From NCBI RefSeq assembly GCF_040801785.1, contig NZ_CP161805.1:744001-808000 (forward strand): 64,000 bases of DNA. Direction: 5' to 3'. Under the pieces are notes generated by a model. The model did not search any database. It was not told where the DNA came from and saw only the letters and a list, made by a program, of their open reading frames with translations. Both the position numbers and the translations under genes were made by a program. Every line of letters begins with the position of its first letter. Position 1 is the first letter of the stretch. The stretch comes from Sulfitobacter sp. LCG007 (GTDB taxonomy: Bacteria; Pseudomonadota; Alphaproteobacteria; Rhodobacterales; Rhodobacteraceae). This document shows positions 54,395 through 62,321 of this stretch, piece after piece.

Positions 54395-55201
54395 TCATCC
54401 TCCGAGAACCGCCCTCAGTGTGGGATAGCGGTTCAGTTGGTGCGCGATATGCGACGCGGCTTCCTGCAGGGCGGGAAGTCTTTCGGCCACAAGGGATTCG
54501 GGTGTGACCATGCCGGTGTAGCCCGAAGTATTCAGCGCGGCGATTGTGGCGCCGTCGGCGGCGCGGATCGGCACCGCCAGCGCGGTGATGCCATAATCCA
54601 GCTGGTCCACGGTCGTGGCATATCCGTCCCGGCGCGCAGCCATCAGCTCGGCGTGCAGCGCCTTCATGTCCGTGCAGGTCTTCGAGGTCAGCTTTCGGGG
54701 CTCGCAGGATCTCATGTAGGCGTCAAGCTCGGCATCGGGCTGTCCCGCCAGCAGGACCCGTCCCATCGAGGTGGCATAGGCCGGATAGCGCGCGCCCGCC
54801 ACGGCAGCCGCCCGGCGCGCGCGCTGGACGGAATGATGCGCCACGTAGATCACGTCATGGTTGTCGAGTGTGCCCACCGAGGAGGCGTCGCCGAAGCGGT
54901 CGACGATGCCGCGTAGATCCTCCTGCAGGATCTCGTCGATGCGGGCCGTGAAGTAAAAGGCCGAACCGAGCGCCAGCAGCTTCGGACGCAGGTGAAAGCG
55001 CTTGTCCTTGCGTCCGATGTAGCCCAGTGCCTCGAGCGTCATCAGGGAACGGCGCGCGGCCGCCGGCGTCAGCCTCACGCGCCGCGCGACCTCCGAGAGC
55101 GTCATCTCGGGGTGCGCGGCGTCGAAGGCTTCGAGGATCGCGATACCCTTCGCAAGCGCCTCGACGAACTCCGCCGGTTTCTCCTGGACGTCTTTCAACA
55201 T
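54395..55201 (-). CDS. IclR family regulator (PcaR/PobR-like)
   Basis: 268 residues: winged HTH at about 20-75 (MTLSEVARRVRLTPAAARRSLMTLEALGYI) and the IclR effector domain (VIYVAHHSVQRARRAAAVAGARYPAYATSMGRVLLAG). This subgroup usually answers to aromatic acids such as protocatechuate or 4-hydroxybenzoate. It overlaps the dioxygenase stop by one base, so it is likely autoregulated, and a perfect dyad at 56161-56177 is its likely operator. Confidence 0.9.
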   Translation of the reverse strand: MLKDVQEKPAEFVEALAKGIAILEAFDAAHPEMTLSEVARRVRLTPAAARRSLMTLEALGYIGRKDKRFHLRPKLLALGSAFYFTARIDEILQEDLRGIVDRFGDASSVGTLDNHDVIYVAHHSVQRARRAAAVAGARYPAYATSMGRVLLAGQPDAELDAYMRSCEPRKLTSKTCTDMKALHAELMAARRDGYATTVDQLDYGITALAVPIRAADGATIAALNTSGYTGMVTPESLVAERLPALQEAASHIAHQLNRYPTLRAVLGG

Positions 55202-56064
55202 CAGCCTTCAGGCGCGAGCACGAAGTCGAATTCGCAGACGGCGTCGGGCTTCCTCTCGAGCGCATAGCCCAGTGCGTCGACGTTCCTTGCGGGCCCGATC
55301 TTGGCGATCAGCGACTTGCGCACGCCGAAGACCGCGTCGTTGTCGATGTATTCGGCATTTTCGAAGAAGACCTCCGTGGTGATCGAACTCATCCCCGGCG
55401 CGCGCACGATGTAGTGGAAGTGCGCCGGGCGCCAGGCGTGGCGCTCGCCCGCCCGCAGCAACCTTCCGACCGGTCCGTCATAAGGGACGGTATAGGGCTT
55501 GGGCAGCACGGTGGTGTAGTAGAAGCGTCCGTTCTCGTCGGCCTCGAACACGCCGCGCAGGTCGAACTTGTCCTGGCCCTGCTCCTGTTCCTGGATCGGG
55601 TAGGTGCCGGCCGCATCCGCCTGCCATGTGTCGATAACTGCGCCCGGCAGCGGGTTGTGCAGCGTGTCCGTCACCTTGCCGTGGACCAGCACGCTCACGC
55701 CTTCGCGATCGTCCGAGAGATCGCCGCCGAGCGCCTTGCGCGGGGCGGCGTCGAGATAGAAGGGCCCCAGGTTCGAGCCCTCGGTTGCGCCGCCTTTGGA
55801 GTTGATCATGTCGACGAGCGCGGAGAAGCCCAGCACATCGGACAGCAGGATGAACTCGTGCCGCTCGGGCGTCGAGATCTGCCCGCAGTCATACAGGAAG
55901 TTCAGCGTGCCCATCCATTCCTCATGGGTCACGTTATGCTCGCGCGTGAAGTCGTGCAGATGATCGAGAAGCCCGTGCAGCAACTGCTCGAACCTGCTTC
56001 CAGGCTCGGTCTTGAACGTCTTCTTCACCGCATCCGTAATGGTGAACTGGTTGATATCCCGCAT
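55201..56064 (-). CDS. Intradiol ring-cleavage dioxygenase (catechol/hydroxyquinol 1,2-dioxygenase type)
   Basis: 287 residues; Fe(III) enzyme that opens catecholic rings between the hydroxyls. N-terminal catechol-dioxygenase domain (HNVTHEEWMGTLNFLYDCGQ), then the barrel. Likely iron ligands are Y155 (TYPIQEQ), Y191 (PYTVPYDGPVG), H215 and H217 (WRPAHFHYIV). ATG 56064 follows AGGGAGGGAG. It heads the minus-strand operon and is divergent from the citryl-CoA-lyase-like gene. The exact catechol is unknown. Confidence 0.92.
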   Translation of the reverse strand: MRDINQFTITDAVKKTFKTEPGSRFEQLLHGLLDHLHDFTREHNVTHEEWMGTLNFLYDCGQISTPERHEFILLSDVLGFSALVDMINSKGGATEGSNLGPFYLDAAPRKALGGDLSDDREGVSVLVHGKVTDTLHNPLPGAVIDTWQADAAGTYPIQEQEQGQDKFDLRGVFEADENGRFYYTTVLPKPYTVPYDGPVGRLLRAGERHAWRPAHFHYIVRAPGMSSITTEVFFENAEYIDNDAVFGVRKSLIAKIGPARNVDALGYALERKPDAVCEFDFVLAPEG

Positions 56065-56160
56065 TTTTCTCCCTCCCTGATCCGGTCCCTTGTGCGGGTC
56101 CGGGATAATACATCTTGACGCGACGGTAATCGGGTCCTTACTTTTCGACAAGTGCAAAGA

Positions 56161-56177
56161 TTTTCGCAATGCGAAAA
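56161..56177. promoter_or_regulatory. Perfect palindrome TTTTCGCA-A-TGCGAAAA, probable IclR operator
   Basis: An 8-bp perfect dyad with one central base, in the 127-base divergent gap between the dioxygenase and the citryl-CoA-lyase-like genes, 15 bases before the latter's start. Length and form fit IclR-family operators, and the IclR gene is in the divergent operon. Binding here could block both directions or the rightward ribosome site. Confidence 0.65.
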
Positions 56178-56191
56178 ATGGGAGGGGAATC

Positions 56192-57004
56192 ATGCGCATC
56201 GGAAAACAGGACCAGTCCTTTACCGCCATTGCGACATCCGATGCGCAAAGCGTGACCGTGCGGGGGCATGACCTCTGCAGCGACCTGATCGGGAAGATCA
56301 ATTTCACCGACTATTTCTGGCTGCTGGTTCTGGGAGAAAAGCCGACCCAAGCGCAGCGCGACATGATGGATGCCTGCCTCGTGGCGATCGCCGAGCACGG
56401 GCTTGTGCCGTCGGTCCAGGCCGCGCGCATGACTCTGGCCGCGGGCCCGGACGCGTGGCAGGGCGCGATGGCGGCGGGGCTGCTCGGGATGGGCAGCGTG
56501 GTCGCGGGAAGCTCCGAAGCCGCGGGGCGCTACCTCGCCGAGGTGATCGCAAAGGCCGAGACGGACGGCACGGATATCGAAACCGCAGCCATCGCCAGCC
56601 TCGAGGAACATGCGGCCAGCCGCAGGAAGGTCGCGGGTCTCGGCCATCCGCAGCACAGCGCGGGCGATCCGCGGGCCGACCGGCTTCTGGCCATCGCGGA
56701 CGAACTGGGCGTGTCAGGCAGGTACATAGAAACGCTGCGCATTCTGGGCAAGCACGCGCCGGGCATCATCAATCGCCCGCTGCCGATCAATGTTTCCGGT
56801 GCGATCCCGGCCTGCATCCTCGACGCGGGCTGGCCGCTCGACGCCATCAAGGCGGTGCCGCTGCTTGCCCGCGCGGCGGGTCTGTCGGCGCATCTCTTCG
56901 AGGAGGCGCAGCGGTCCATCGGTTTCATCATGTCCCACAAGGCGGATGAAGCGATCGCTTATGACGGGAAGCGTTCGGGCCGCGACATGTCGGAGGCCGT
57001 CTGA
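56192..57004 (+). CDS. Citryl-CoA lyase / short citrate synthase family protein
   Basis: 270 residues, equal to the citryl-CoA-lyase-like short citrate synthases. Active-site regions are GLGHPQHSAGD, LPINVSGAIPACILDAGWP and AARAAGLSAHLFEEAQRS-like ARAAGLSAHLFEEAQR. Such enzymes cleave or form 3-hydroxy-3-carboxyacyl-CoA thioesters. With the CoA-transferase next door it may activate and split a tricarboxylic-like product. ATG follows GGGAGGGG. Overlaps the next gene by one base. Confidence 0.85.
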   Translation: MRIGKQDQSFTAIATSDAQSVTVRGHDLCSDLIGKINFTDYFWLLVLGEKPTQAQRDMMDACLVAIAEHGLVPSVQAARMTLAAGPDAWQGAMAAGLLGMGSVVAGSSEAAGRYLAEVIAKAETDGTDIETAAIASLEEHAASRRKVAGLGHPQHSAGDPRADRLLAIADELGVSGRYIETLRILGKHAPGIINRPLPINVSGAIPACILDAGWPLDAIKAVPLLARAAGLSAHLFEEAQRSIGFIMSHKADEAIAYDGKRSGRDMSEAV

Positions 57005-58149
57005 TGGTCAAGATTCTCGACGGCATCCGCGTGGTCGAACTCGGGACCTACATCACCGGGCCGGCCGCGGGCATGCATCTCGCCGATCTTGGGGCGGATG
57101 TGATCAAGGTCGAACGCCCCGGCGAAGGCGATCCGTTCCGTGCCTTCAAGGGCGGCCTCTACAGCCCGCACTACCAGACCTACAATCGCAACAAGCGCTC
57201 CATCGCGCTCGACACCAAGGATCCGGCAGATCTGGAGGTCCTGCAAGACCTCGTGGCAACGGCGGATATCTTTATCCAGAACTTCCGCCCAGGCGTCGCC
57301 GAAAAGTTGGGCGCGGGCGAGGACGATCTGCGCAAGGTCCGCCCCGACCTGATCTATTGCGCCATCTCTGGCTTCGGCACGTCCGGCCCCTCGCGCGACC
57401 GGCCCGCCTATGACACCGTCGCGCAGGCGGCGAGCGGGTATCTGCGGCTCCTGACGCCCCCGACAAATCCGCGCGTCATCGGCCCTGCAATCGCCGATTC
57501 AGTGACCGGGCAATACGCCGCGATGGCCTGCCTCGCCGCCCTTGTCGAGCGCGGCAGGACCGGCAAGGGCCGGCGCATCGACATCTCGATGCTGGAGGCG
57601 ATGTGCCACTTCAACCTCGACAGCTTCACGCATTACTATTCGGTGGGAGAAGTGATGGGCCCTCTTTCTCGCCCCGTGGTCTCGCAGTCCTACACCTTCG
57701 AATGCGCGGACGGGAAATGGATCGCGATCCACCTGTCCTCGCCCGCGAAGTTCTGGGAGGGGCTGCTGGCCGCGACAGGTCAGAAGCAACTGGGAGGCGA
57801 TCCGCGCTTCAGCGAGCGGCTGGAACGGATCAAGCACCAGGACGATCTCATCGCACATTTCACGCCGATCTTCCTGACGCGAAGCCGTGACGACTGGTGC
57901 GCGCTGCTGGCCGACAATGCCGTGCCCTATTCGCCGGCCTACGATTCCGACGAGGCGCTGGAGGATCCTCAGGCACAGCACCTCAGGCTGAAGGTGGAAG
58001 CGCCGTCCTCCGAGCTCGGCACCTTCACCACGGTGCGCGCGCCCTACAATTTCGACGGAACGCCCGAGCTCGACGTCGTGGCCCCGCCCACGCTCGACGA
58101 GCATGGCGACGAGATCCGGGAAGAACTTGCCAGGAGGAAGGCAAGCTAG
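57004..58149 (+). CDS. CaiB/BaiF (family III) CoA-transferase
   Basis: 381 residues. Moves CoA between carboxylic acids. Family motifs: DGIRVVELGTYITGPAAGMHLADLGADVIKVERPGEGDPFR, then NRNKRSIALDTKDP and FIQNFRPGVAEKLG. The catalytic aspartate of the family (near residue 169) is likely in the segment VIGPAIADSVTGQY. It is coupled to the citryl-CoA-lyase-like gene and followed by TRAP transporter genes. Confidence 0.93.
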   Translation: MVKILDGIRVVELGTYITGPAAGMHLADLGADVIKVERPGEGDPFRAFKGGLYSPHYQTYNRNKRSIALDTKDPADLEVLQDLVATADIFIQNFRPGVAEKLGAGEDDLRKVRPDLIYCAISGFGTSGPSRDRPAYDTVAQAASGYLRLLTPPTNPRVIGPAIADSVTGQYAAMACLAALVERGRTGKGRRIDISMLEAMCHFNLDSFTHYYSVGEVMGPLSRPVVSQSYTFECADGKWIAIHLSSPAKFWEGLLAATGQKQLGGDPRFSERLERIKHQDDLIAHFTPIFLTRSRDDWCALLADNAVPYSPAYDSDEALEDPQAQHLRLKVEAPSSELGTFTTVRAPYNFDGTPELDVVAPPTLDEHGDEIREELARRKAS

Positions 58150-58197
58150 AACAGTCAGTTAGGCGGTCGAGGGGGCCGTCAGCAAGGGAGGAATGCA

Positions 58198-59247
58198 ATG
58201 AAAATCGTTCACGGTGCGATCTTGGGCGCCCTGATGGCCCTGCCGGTCCAGGCGCAGGAAACCATCGATCTCACCATCGCTTCGAGCCACCCGACCGTGG
58301 TGCCCTGGGTCGGGATGATCCAGACCCACTTCATGGCCAAGACCGATGAGATCCTCGCCCAGACCGGTGCGTACAAGATCGCCTGGAACGAGGCCTTCGG
58401 CGGCCAGCTCTACAAGGCCAACGCGACGCTGAGTTCGGTGGAAGAGGGCGTCACCGACATCGGCTGGGTGTTCTCGTTCCTCGAGCAGGCCAAGTTGCCG
58501 CTGAGCCAGGGGTCGTCCAATGCGCCTTTCGCCACATCCAATCCGCCCGTCCTTCTGGACGTGATGCAGGACCTGCTGGAGAGCAACGACGCCTTTCGCG
58601 ACGAATGGGAGAGTCACAACCTCAAGGTCCTCGGCCTGACGGCGACCGACCTCTACGACTTCTATCTCAAGGAGCCGATCGACGGCATCGACGACATCGC
58701 CGGGCGCAAGATCTCGGCCCCCGGCGTGCTGGGCAACTGGCTGCGCGGCACGGATGCCAATGCGGTCGACGGCTCGCTGCCCACATATTACACCGACGTA
58801 CAGACCGGCGTTTCCGACGGGGTGCTGTCGCTTGCGCTTGGCGCATTGCCGATCAAGCTCTACGAGGTCGCGCCCTACATCGCGCGCTTCGACGGCGGCA
58901 CGGTCTTTTCCGGTGCGCTTGCGATCAACCGCGACAGCTGGGACGGCCTTCCCGAAGAGGTGCAGAACGCGATGGTCGAGGCGGGTCGATACTACACGCA
59001 AAGCCATGGCCAGGACCTTGTCGAGCGCCACGAATTCGCGCTGGACAAGATGGTCGAGCTTGGCGCGAAGATCATCGAGATGCCGGAGGGCGAAACCACC
59101 AGATGGGTGAACAAGCTGCCCGACATCGCCGGTGACTGGGCCGCGCCGCTTGAAGAACGGGGCATTCCCGCAGAGGCATTCCTGGCCGCCTATATGGAGG
59201 GCCTGCGCGCCGCCGGCGAAACCCCCGCGCGGGACTGGGACAAGTAG
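58198..59247 (+). CDS. TRAP transporter substrate-binding protein, DctP family
   Basis: 349 residues: signal peptide (1-20) and DctP fold with SSHPTVVPWVGMIQTHFMAKTDE and PTYYTDVQTGVSDGVL. The conserved arginine that grips a carboxylate is probably in GRKISAPGVLGNWLRGTD. It starts a complete DctPQM importer that probably supplies the substrate of this cluster. AGGGAGGA precedes the ATG. Confidence 0.92.
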   Translation: MKIVHGAILGALMALPVQAQETIDLTIASSHPTVVPWVGMIQTHFMAKTDEILAQTGAYKIAWNEAFGGQLYKANATLSSVEEGVTDIGWVFSFLEQAKLPLSQGSSNAPFATSNPPVLLDVMQDLLESNDAFRDEWESHNLKVLGLTATDLYDFYLKEPIDGIDDIAGRKISAPGVLGNWLRGTDANAVDGSLPTYYTDVQTGVSDGVLSLALGALPIKLYEVAPYIARFDGGTVFSGALAINRDSWDGLPEEVQNAMVEAGRYYTQSHGQDLVERHEFALDKMVELGAKIIEMPEGETTRWVNKLPDIAGDWAAPLEERGIPAEAFLAAYMEGLRAAGETPARDWDK

Positions 59248-59255
59248 GGCATCCG

Positions 59256-59816
59256 GTGAAGCGAAAATCCGATACCGTCGCCTCCCCCGAAGGGGAGGCG
59301 GTAGTGACCGGCTTGCCACGTGCATGGGCTTTTCTGGTCGAAGCCTTCGCCGCCCTCGGCACCGTTCTGATCTGCGTGCTGATGGTCATCATCTGCGCCG
59401 ATATCGTGGCGCGCAACATCATGGGCGCATCGCTGCCGCTGGTCTCCGAAGGCGGCGCACTGCTGGTCGTCACTCTGGTCGCGCTCCAGCTTGCCGCGAC
59501 CGTCCGAGCCGGGCGCCTGGCCCAGACCGAGGTCTTCATCGATCCTTTCGTGCAGCGTTTTCCCACAGGAGGGGCGCTGCTGAACGCCTTCTTCGATCTG
59601 GTGGGAGCCATCGTGCTGGGCATGATCGCCTGGGCCTCGATCCGGGTGCTTCAGAAGGACCTCGGCGCGGCAGAGTTCATCGGCATCAACGGTATCGCGA
59701 CGCTGCCCACGTGGCCCTTCCGGGTGCTGATCCTGGCGGGCTTCGCGATGGCCGCAATCCAGTTCGCCGTCCGCCTCGCCCAAACCGTGGTCCGGCTCGC
59801 GGGAGCGCGCAGATGA
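59256..59816 (+). CDS. TRAP transporter small permease, DctQ
   Basis: 186 residues, four hydrophobic helices, GTG start 8 bases after dctP. Conserved DIVARNIMGASLPLVSEGGALLVV segment of DctQ proteins. Overlaps the large permease by ATGA. Confidence 0.9.
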   Translation: MKRKSDTVASPEGEAVVTGLPRAWAFLVEAFAALGTVLICVLMVIICADIVARNIMGASLPLVSEGGALLVVTLVALQLAATVRAGRLAQTEVFIDPFVQRFPTGGALLNAFFDLVGAIVLGMIAWASIRVLQKDLGAAEFIGINGIATLPTWPFRVLILAGFAMAAIQFAVRLAQTVVRLAGARR

Positions 59817-61126
59817 CCCCGTTCGACATCGGTGCCATCGCCATAGCCGCGCTGGTCCTGCTGATCCTGATCGGAATGCCCATCGGCGTCGGGATGCTGG
59901 CCGTCTCCTTCGCTGGCGTCGCCTTCATCCGCAACGAGACGGTCGCGCTCAGGATGATGACGCAGGTCGCCAACGACAGTCTCGAGGAGTATCTCTTCGC
60001 CGTCGTCCCGCTGTTTGTTCTGATGGGTCTGCTGGTGACGGTCTCGGGCGTGGGCAAGGACACTTTCGATGTCTTCCAGAAGCTGCTCAGACGCGTTTCG
60101 GCGGGGCTCGGCATCGCCACTGTCTTCGCGAATGCCATCTTCGCCGCCATCACCGGCATCTCGATCGCCTCTGCCAGCGTGTTCAGCCGGATCGCGGTGC
60201 CCGAGATGCGGCGCCACGGATATACCCGCCGCTTCGCCACCGGCGTTGTCGCCGGCTCGTCCGTCCTCGGGATGCTGATCCCTCCGTCGCTGCTGATGAT
60301 CGTCTACGCCGTGCTCGCCGAACAATCCGTGGGCCGGATGTTCCTGGCGGGCATCGGTCCGGGCCTCATGCTCGCGGCGGCCTTTACCCTTACCATCCTG
60401 ATCCTCGCGGCCAGCCGGAACGGCTTCGTCTTCGAACAGGGGGAGGGCGATACCTCGTACGAGGATATCGGCGCCGGCGACGTGCTCCGGAAGTTCATCC
60501 CGATCCTGTCGCTGGTGGTCGTGGTTCTGGGCGGCCTCTACGGAGGATTTCTGAACCCGACCGAGGCGGGGGCGGCGGGCGCCCTCGGGGCGTTGGTGAT
60601 CGCGCTCCTGCGGCGCTCGCTCGATCCGGCGAACTTCTGGCGGCTGCTGGTCGAGACGGGCCAGATCACCGTGTCGGTCCTGTTCCTCATCCTCGCCGCG
60701 ACCTTCTTCAGCCGGATGCTCGCGCTTTCGGGTGTGCCGCGGGAGCTGGCCGAGATCTTCCTGTCCGGAAATGTGGGTCCCTATGGCTTTCTGCTCGCCT
60801 ATATCCTGCTCATCGTGGCGCTGGGATGCCTGATCGACTCGATCTCGATCATGCTGATCGTCCTGCCGATCGCACTGCCCATTGCCGGTGCGGCCGGGCT
60901 CGACCTGATCTGGTTCGGGGTGATTACCGTGATCGCCGTCGAAATCGGCCTGCTGACCCCGCCGTTCGGCCTTTCCGTCTATACCATCAAGGCGTCCATG
61001 GACGATCCCGATCTGAGGGTCGGAGAGATCTTCGGCGGCGCGGTTCCCTTCATCTTCGCGATGCTGCTTACGCTCGCGGTCATCGTGCTTGTGCCCTCCA
61101 CCGCCACCTGGCTGGCCCGTCTTTGA
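59813..61126 (+). CDS. TRAP transporter large permease, DctM
   Basis: 437 residues, about twelve helices, with DctM motifs GMPIGVGMLAVSFAG, FANAIFAAITGISIASASVFSRIAVPEM, PPSLLMIVYAVLAEQSVGRMFLAGIGPG and EIGLLTPPFGLSVYTIK. The real start is the ATG overlapping dctQ; the same frame is open far upstream only as a shadow. Sodium-coupled importer. Confidence 0.94.
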   Translation: MTPFDIGAIAIAALVLLILIGMPIGVGMLAVSFAGVAFIRNETVALRMMTQVANDSLEEYLFAVVPLFVLMGLLVTVSGVGKDTFDVFQKLLRRVSAGLGIATVFANAIFAAITGISIASASVFSRIAVPEMRRHGYTRRFATGVVAGSSVLGMLIPPSLLMIVYAVLAEQSVGRMFLAGIGPGLMLAAAFTLTILILAASRNGFVFEQGEGDTSYEDIGAGDVLRKFIPILSLVVVVLGGLYGGFLNPTEAGAAGALGALVIALLRRSLDPANFWRLLVETGQITVSVLFLILAATFFSRMLALSGVPRELAEIFLSGNVGPYGFLLAYILLIVALGCLIDSISIMLIVLPIALPIAGAAGLDLIWFGVITVIAVEIGLLTPPFGLSVYTIKASMDDPDLRVGEIFGGAVPFIFAMLLTLAVIVLVPSTATWLARL

Positions 61127-61140
61127 AAGGAAAGGTCGTC

Positions 61141-61668
61141 ATGCCCCGTATCCTCGTCGTCCCCGGCAGCCTGCGAGCTGCCTCATCTTCCCGCGCCACG
61201 GCAAAGGCCCTGGTCCAGCGCCTCGCTTCGCATGCCGAGTTCACCATCCACGAGGTCGGGGGATTGCCGCACTACAATGCCGACGTGACCGACAATCCGG
61301 AGGTGGCGGCATTCATCGAGGCGGTGGGCGGCGCGGACGGGGTGCTTTTCGTGACACCGGAGTACAATTACAGCGTTCCCGGGGTTCTGAAGAACGCCAT
61401 CGACTGGGCTTCCCGCCCCGCCTTTGCCTCCGTCTTCAAGGACAAGCCCTGTTTCGTCATCACGGTATCGGGCGGCGTGACCGGCGGCGTCAGGGCGCAA
61501 TCGCATCTCAAGTACATCCTGAACGGGATGCTCGCGCGGGTGTTTCCTGCCAGGGAGGTCCTGGTGGCGCAGGCCAATGCAAAGGTGACCGACGGCGTTC
61601 TCACCGACGAGGGCGTGTTGTCCTTTGCGGAAGCCGAGATCATCCCATTCATCGAAAGCCTTGCCTGA
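61141..61668 (+). CDS. NADPH-dependent FMN/quinone reductase
   Basis: 175 residues, flavodoxin-like. FMN phosphate loop VVPGSLRAASSSRATAKAL and the signature FVTPEYNYSVPGVLKNAIDWASR are clear. Such enzymes reduce quinones or free flavin. Next to an intradiol dioxygenase it could keep a hydroxyquinone reduced as the catechol substrate; this is inference. 14 bases after dctM with GAAAGGAAAGG, so same operon. Confidence 0.9.
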   Translation: MPRILVVPGSLRAASSSRATAKALVQRLASHAEFTIHEVGGLPHYNADVTDNPEVAAFIEAVGGADGVLFVTPEYNYSVPGVLKNAIDWASRPAFASVFKDKPCFVITVSGGVTGGVRAQSHLKYILNGMLARVFPAREVLVAQANAKVTDGVLTDEGVLSFAEAEIIPFIESLA

Positions 61669-62001
61669 CCCCTGATCCTGTCAGGGACGCTTGGGGCGAT
61701 CAGGTCCGTTTCGTCTACGGACGATTCACGCCGGAATCACCGGCGGTCCGGCCCGATGCGCGGGCCGCATCGAACATCCGGTGCGGCGTCGCGCTATCGG
61801 CATCCGCCACGAGATGGCGCTTCGGGCCTCTTGCTTTCGCAACCTGGGGCAGAGTTCGCCACTCCGCAACATGTCGGAACCTTCCGAAGCATTCCTACCA
61901 GATGCTGCGAGGGGGGACCGAGTGACGCTTTCAAATCAAAGAGATATCTGCCCGCGTTCATTCGTTTTGACGGATGCGCCGGCATCTTCGCGCCACAACC
62001 A
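61669..62001. other. Intergenic region before the RiPP locus
   Basis: About 333 bases with no supported gene. A weak 6-bp hairpin (CCCTGA 61670-61675 with TCAGGG 61681-61686) follows the reductase and might aid termination. The last part becomes AT-richer towards the RiPP promoter. Short frames on both strands show no known domain. Confidence 0.4.
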
Positions 62002-62030
62002 TTGAGATATTCAGGGAAAAATGGTACAAT
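62002..62030 (+). promoter_or_regulatory. Sigma-70-like promoter of the RiPP precursor gene
   Basis: TTGAGA at 62002-62007, exactly 17 bases, then TACAAT at 62025-62030: five of six consensus bases in each box. The precursor start codon is 28 bases after the -10 box, leaving a short leader with GGAAGGG. One of the best-formed promoters in the window. Confidence 0.7.
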
Positions 62031-62057
62031 TCCTAATTGAATGGAAGGGATTCATTG

Positions 62058-62315
62058 ATGTCCAGAAATCATTTCAGAAAGCTTCCGGGCCTTGTTTTGT
62101 CGGCCCTCCCCATCGCCGCTCTTTCACCGTCGGCGGGCGCGGGCGTTCAGCCGTTTCAGGCGCCGACCGCGGAACTTGCCGAACAGCGATCGGACTTGCG
62201 CGTGCGCCTCGACAGGGCGGCCGGGGCGCTGCCGGGCGCGGAATCCGGCACGCTCTCCCAGTGGAACAATTGGGGTAACGGTTTCAGCAACTGGCCGAAC
62301 TTCAGCAACTGGTAA
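62058..62315 (+). CDS. grrA: Secreted RiPP precursor peptide with tandem aromatic-X-Asn motifs (GrrA-like)
   Basis: 85 residues. Signal-like N-terminus (about 1-29), a charged leader (about 30-62) and a C-terminal core with five aromatic-X-Asn triplets: W69-N-N71, W72-G-N74, F76-S-N78, W79-P-N81, F82-S-N84, then final W85. This is the target pattern of radical SAM enzymes that make three-residue cyclophanes (triceptides, for example GrrA, XyeA). ATG 62058 follows GGAAGGG by 8 bases. The maturase gene starts 6 bases after its stop. The core lacks the long glycine-rich repeats of typical GrrA. Confidence 0.8.
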   Translation: MSRNHFRKLPGLVLSALPIAALSPSAGAGVQPFQAPTAELAEQRSDLRVRLDRAAGALPGAESGTLSQWNNWGNGFSNWPNFSNW

Positions 62316-62321
62316 TGGCCG

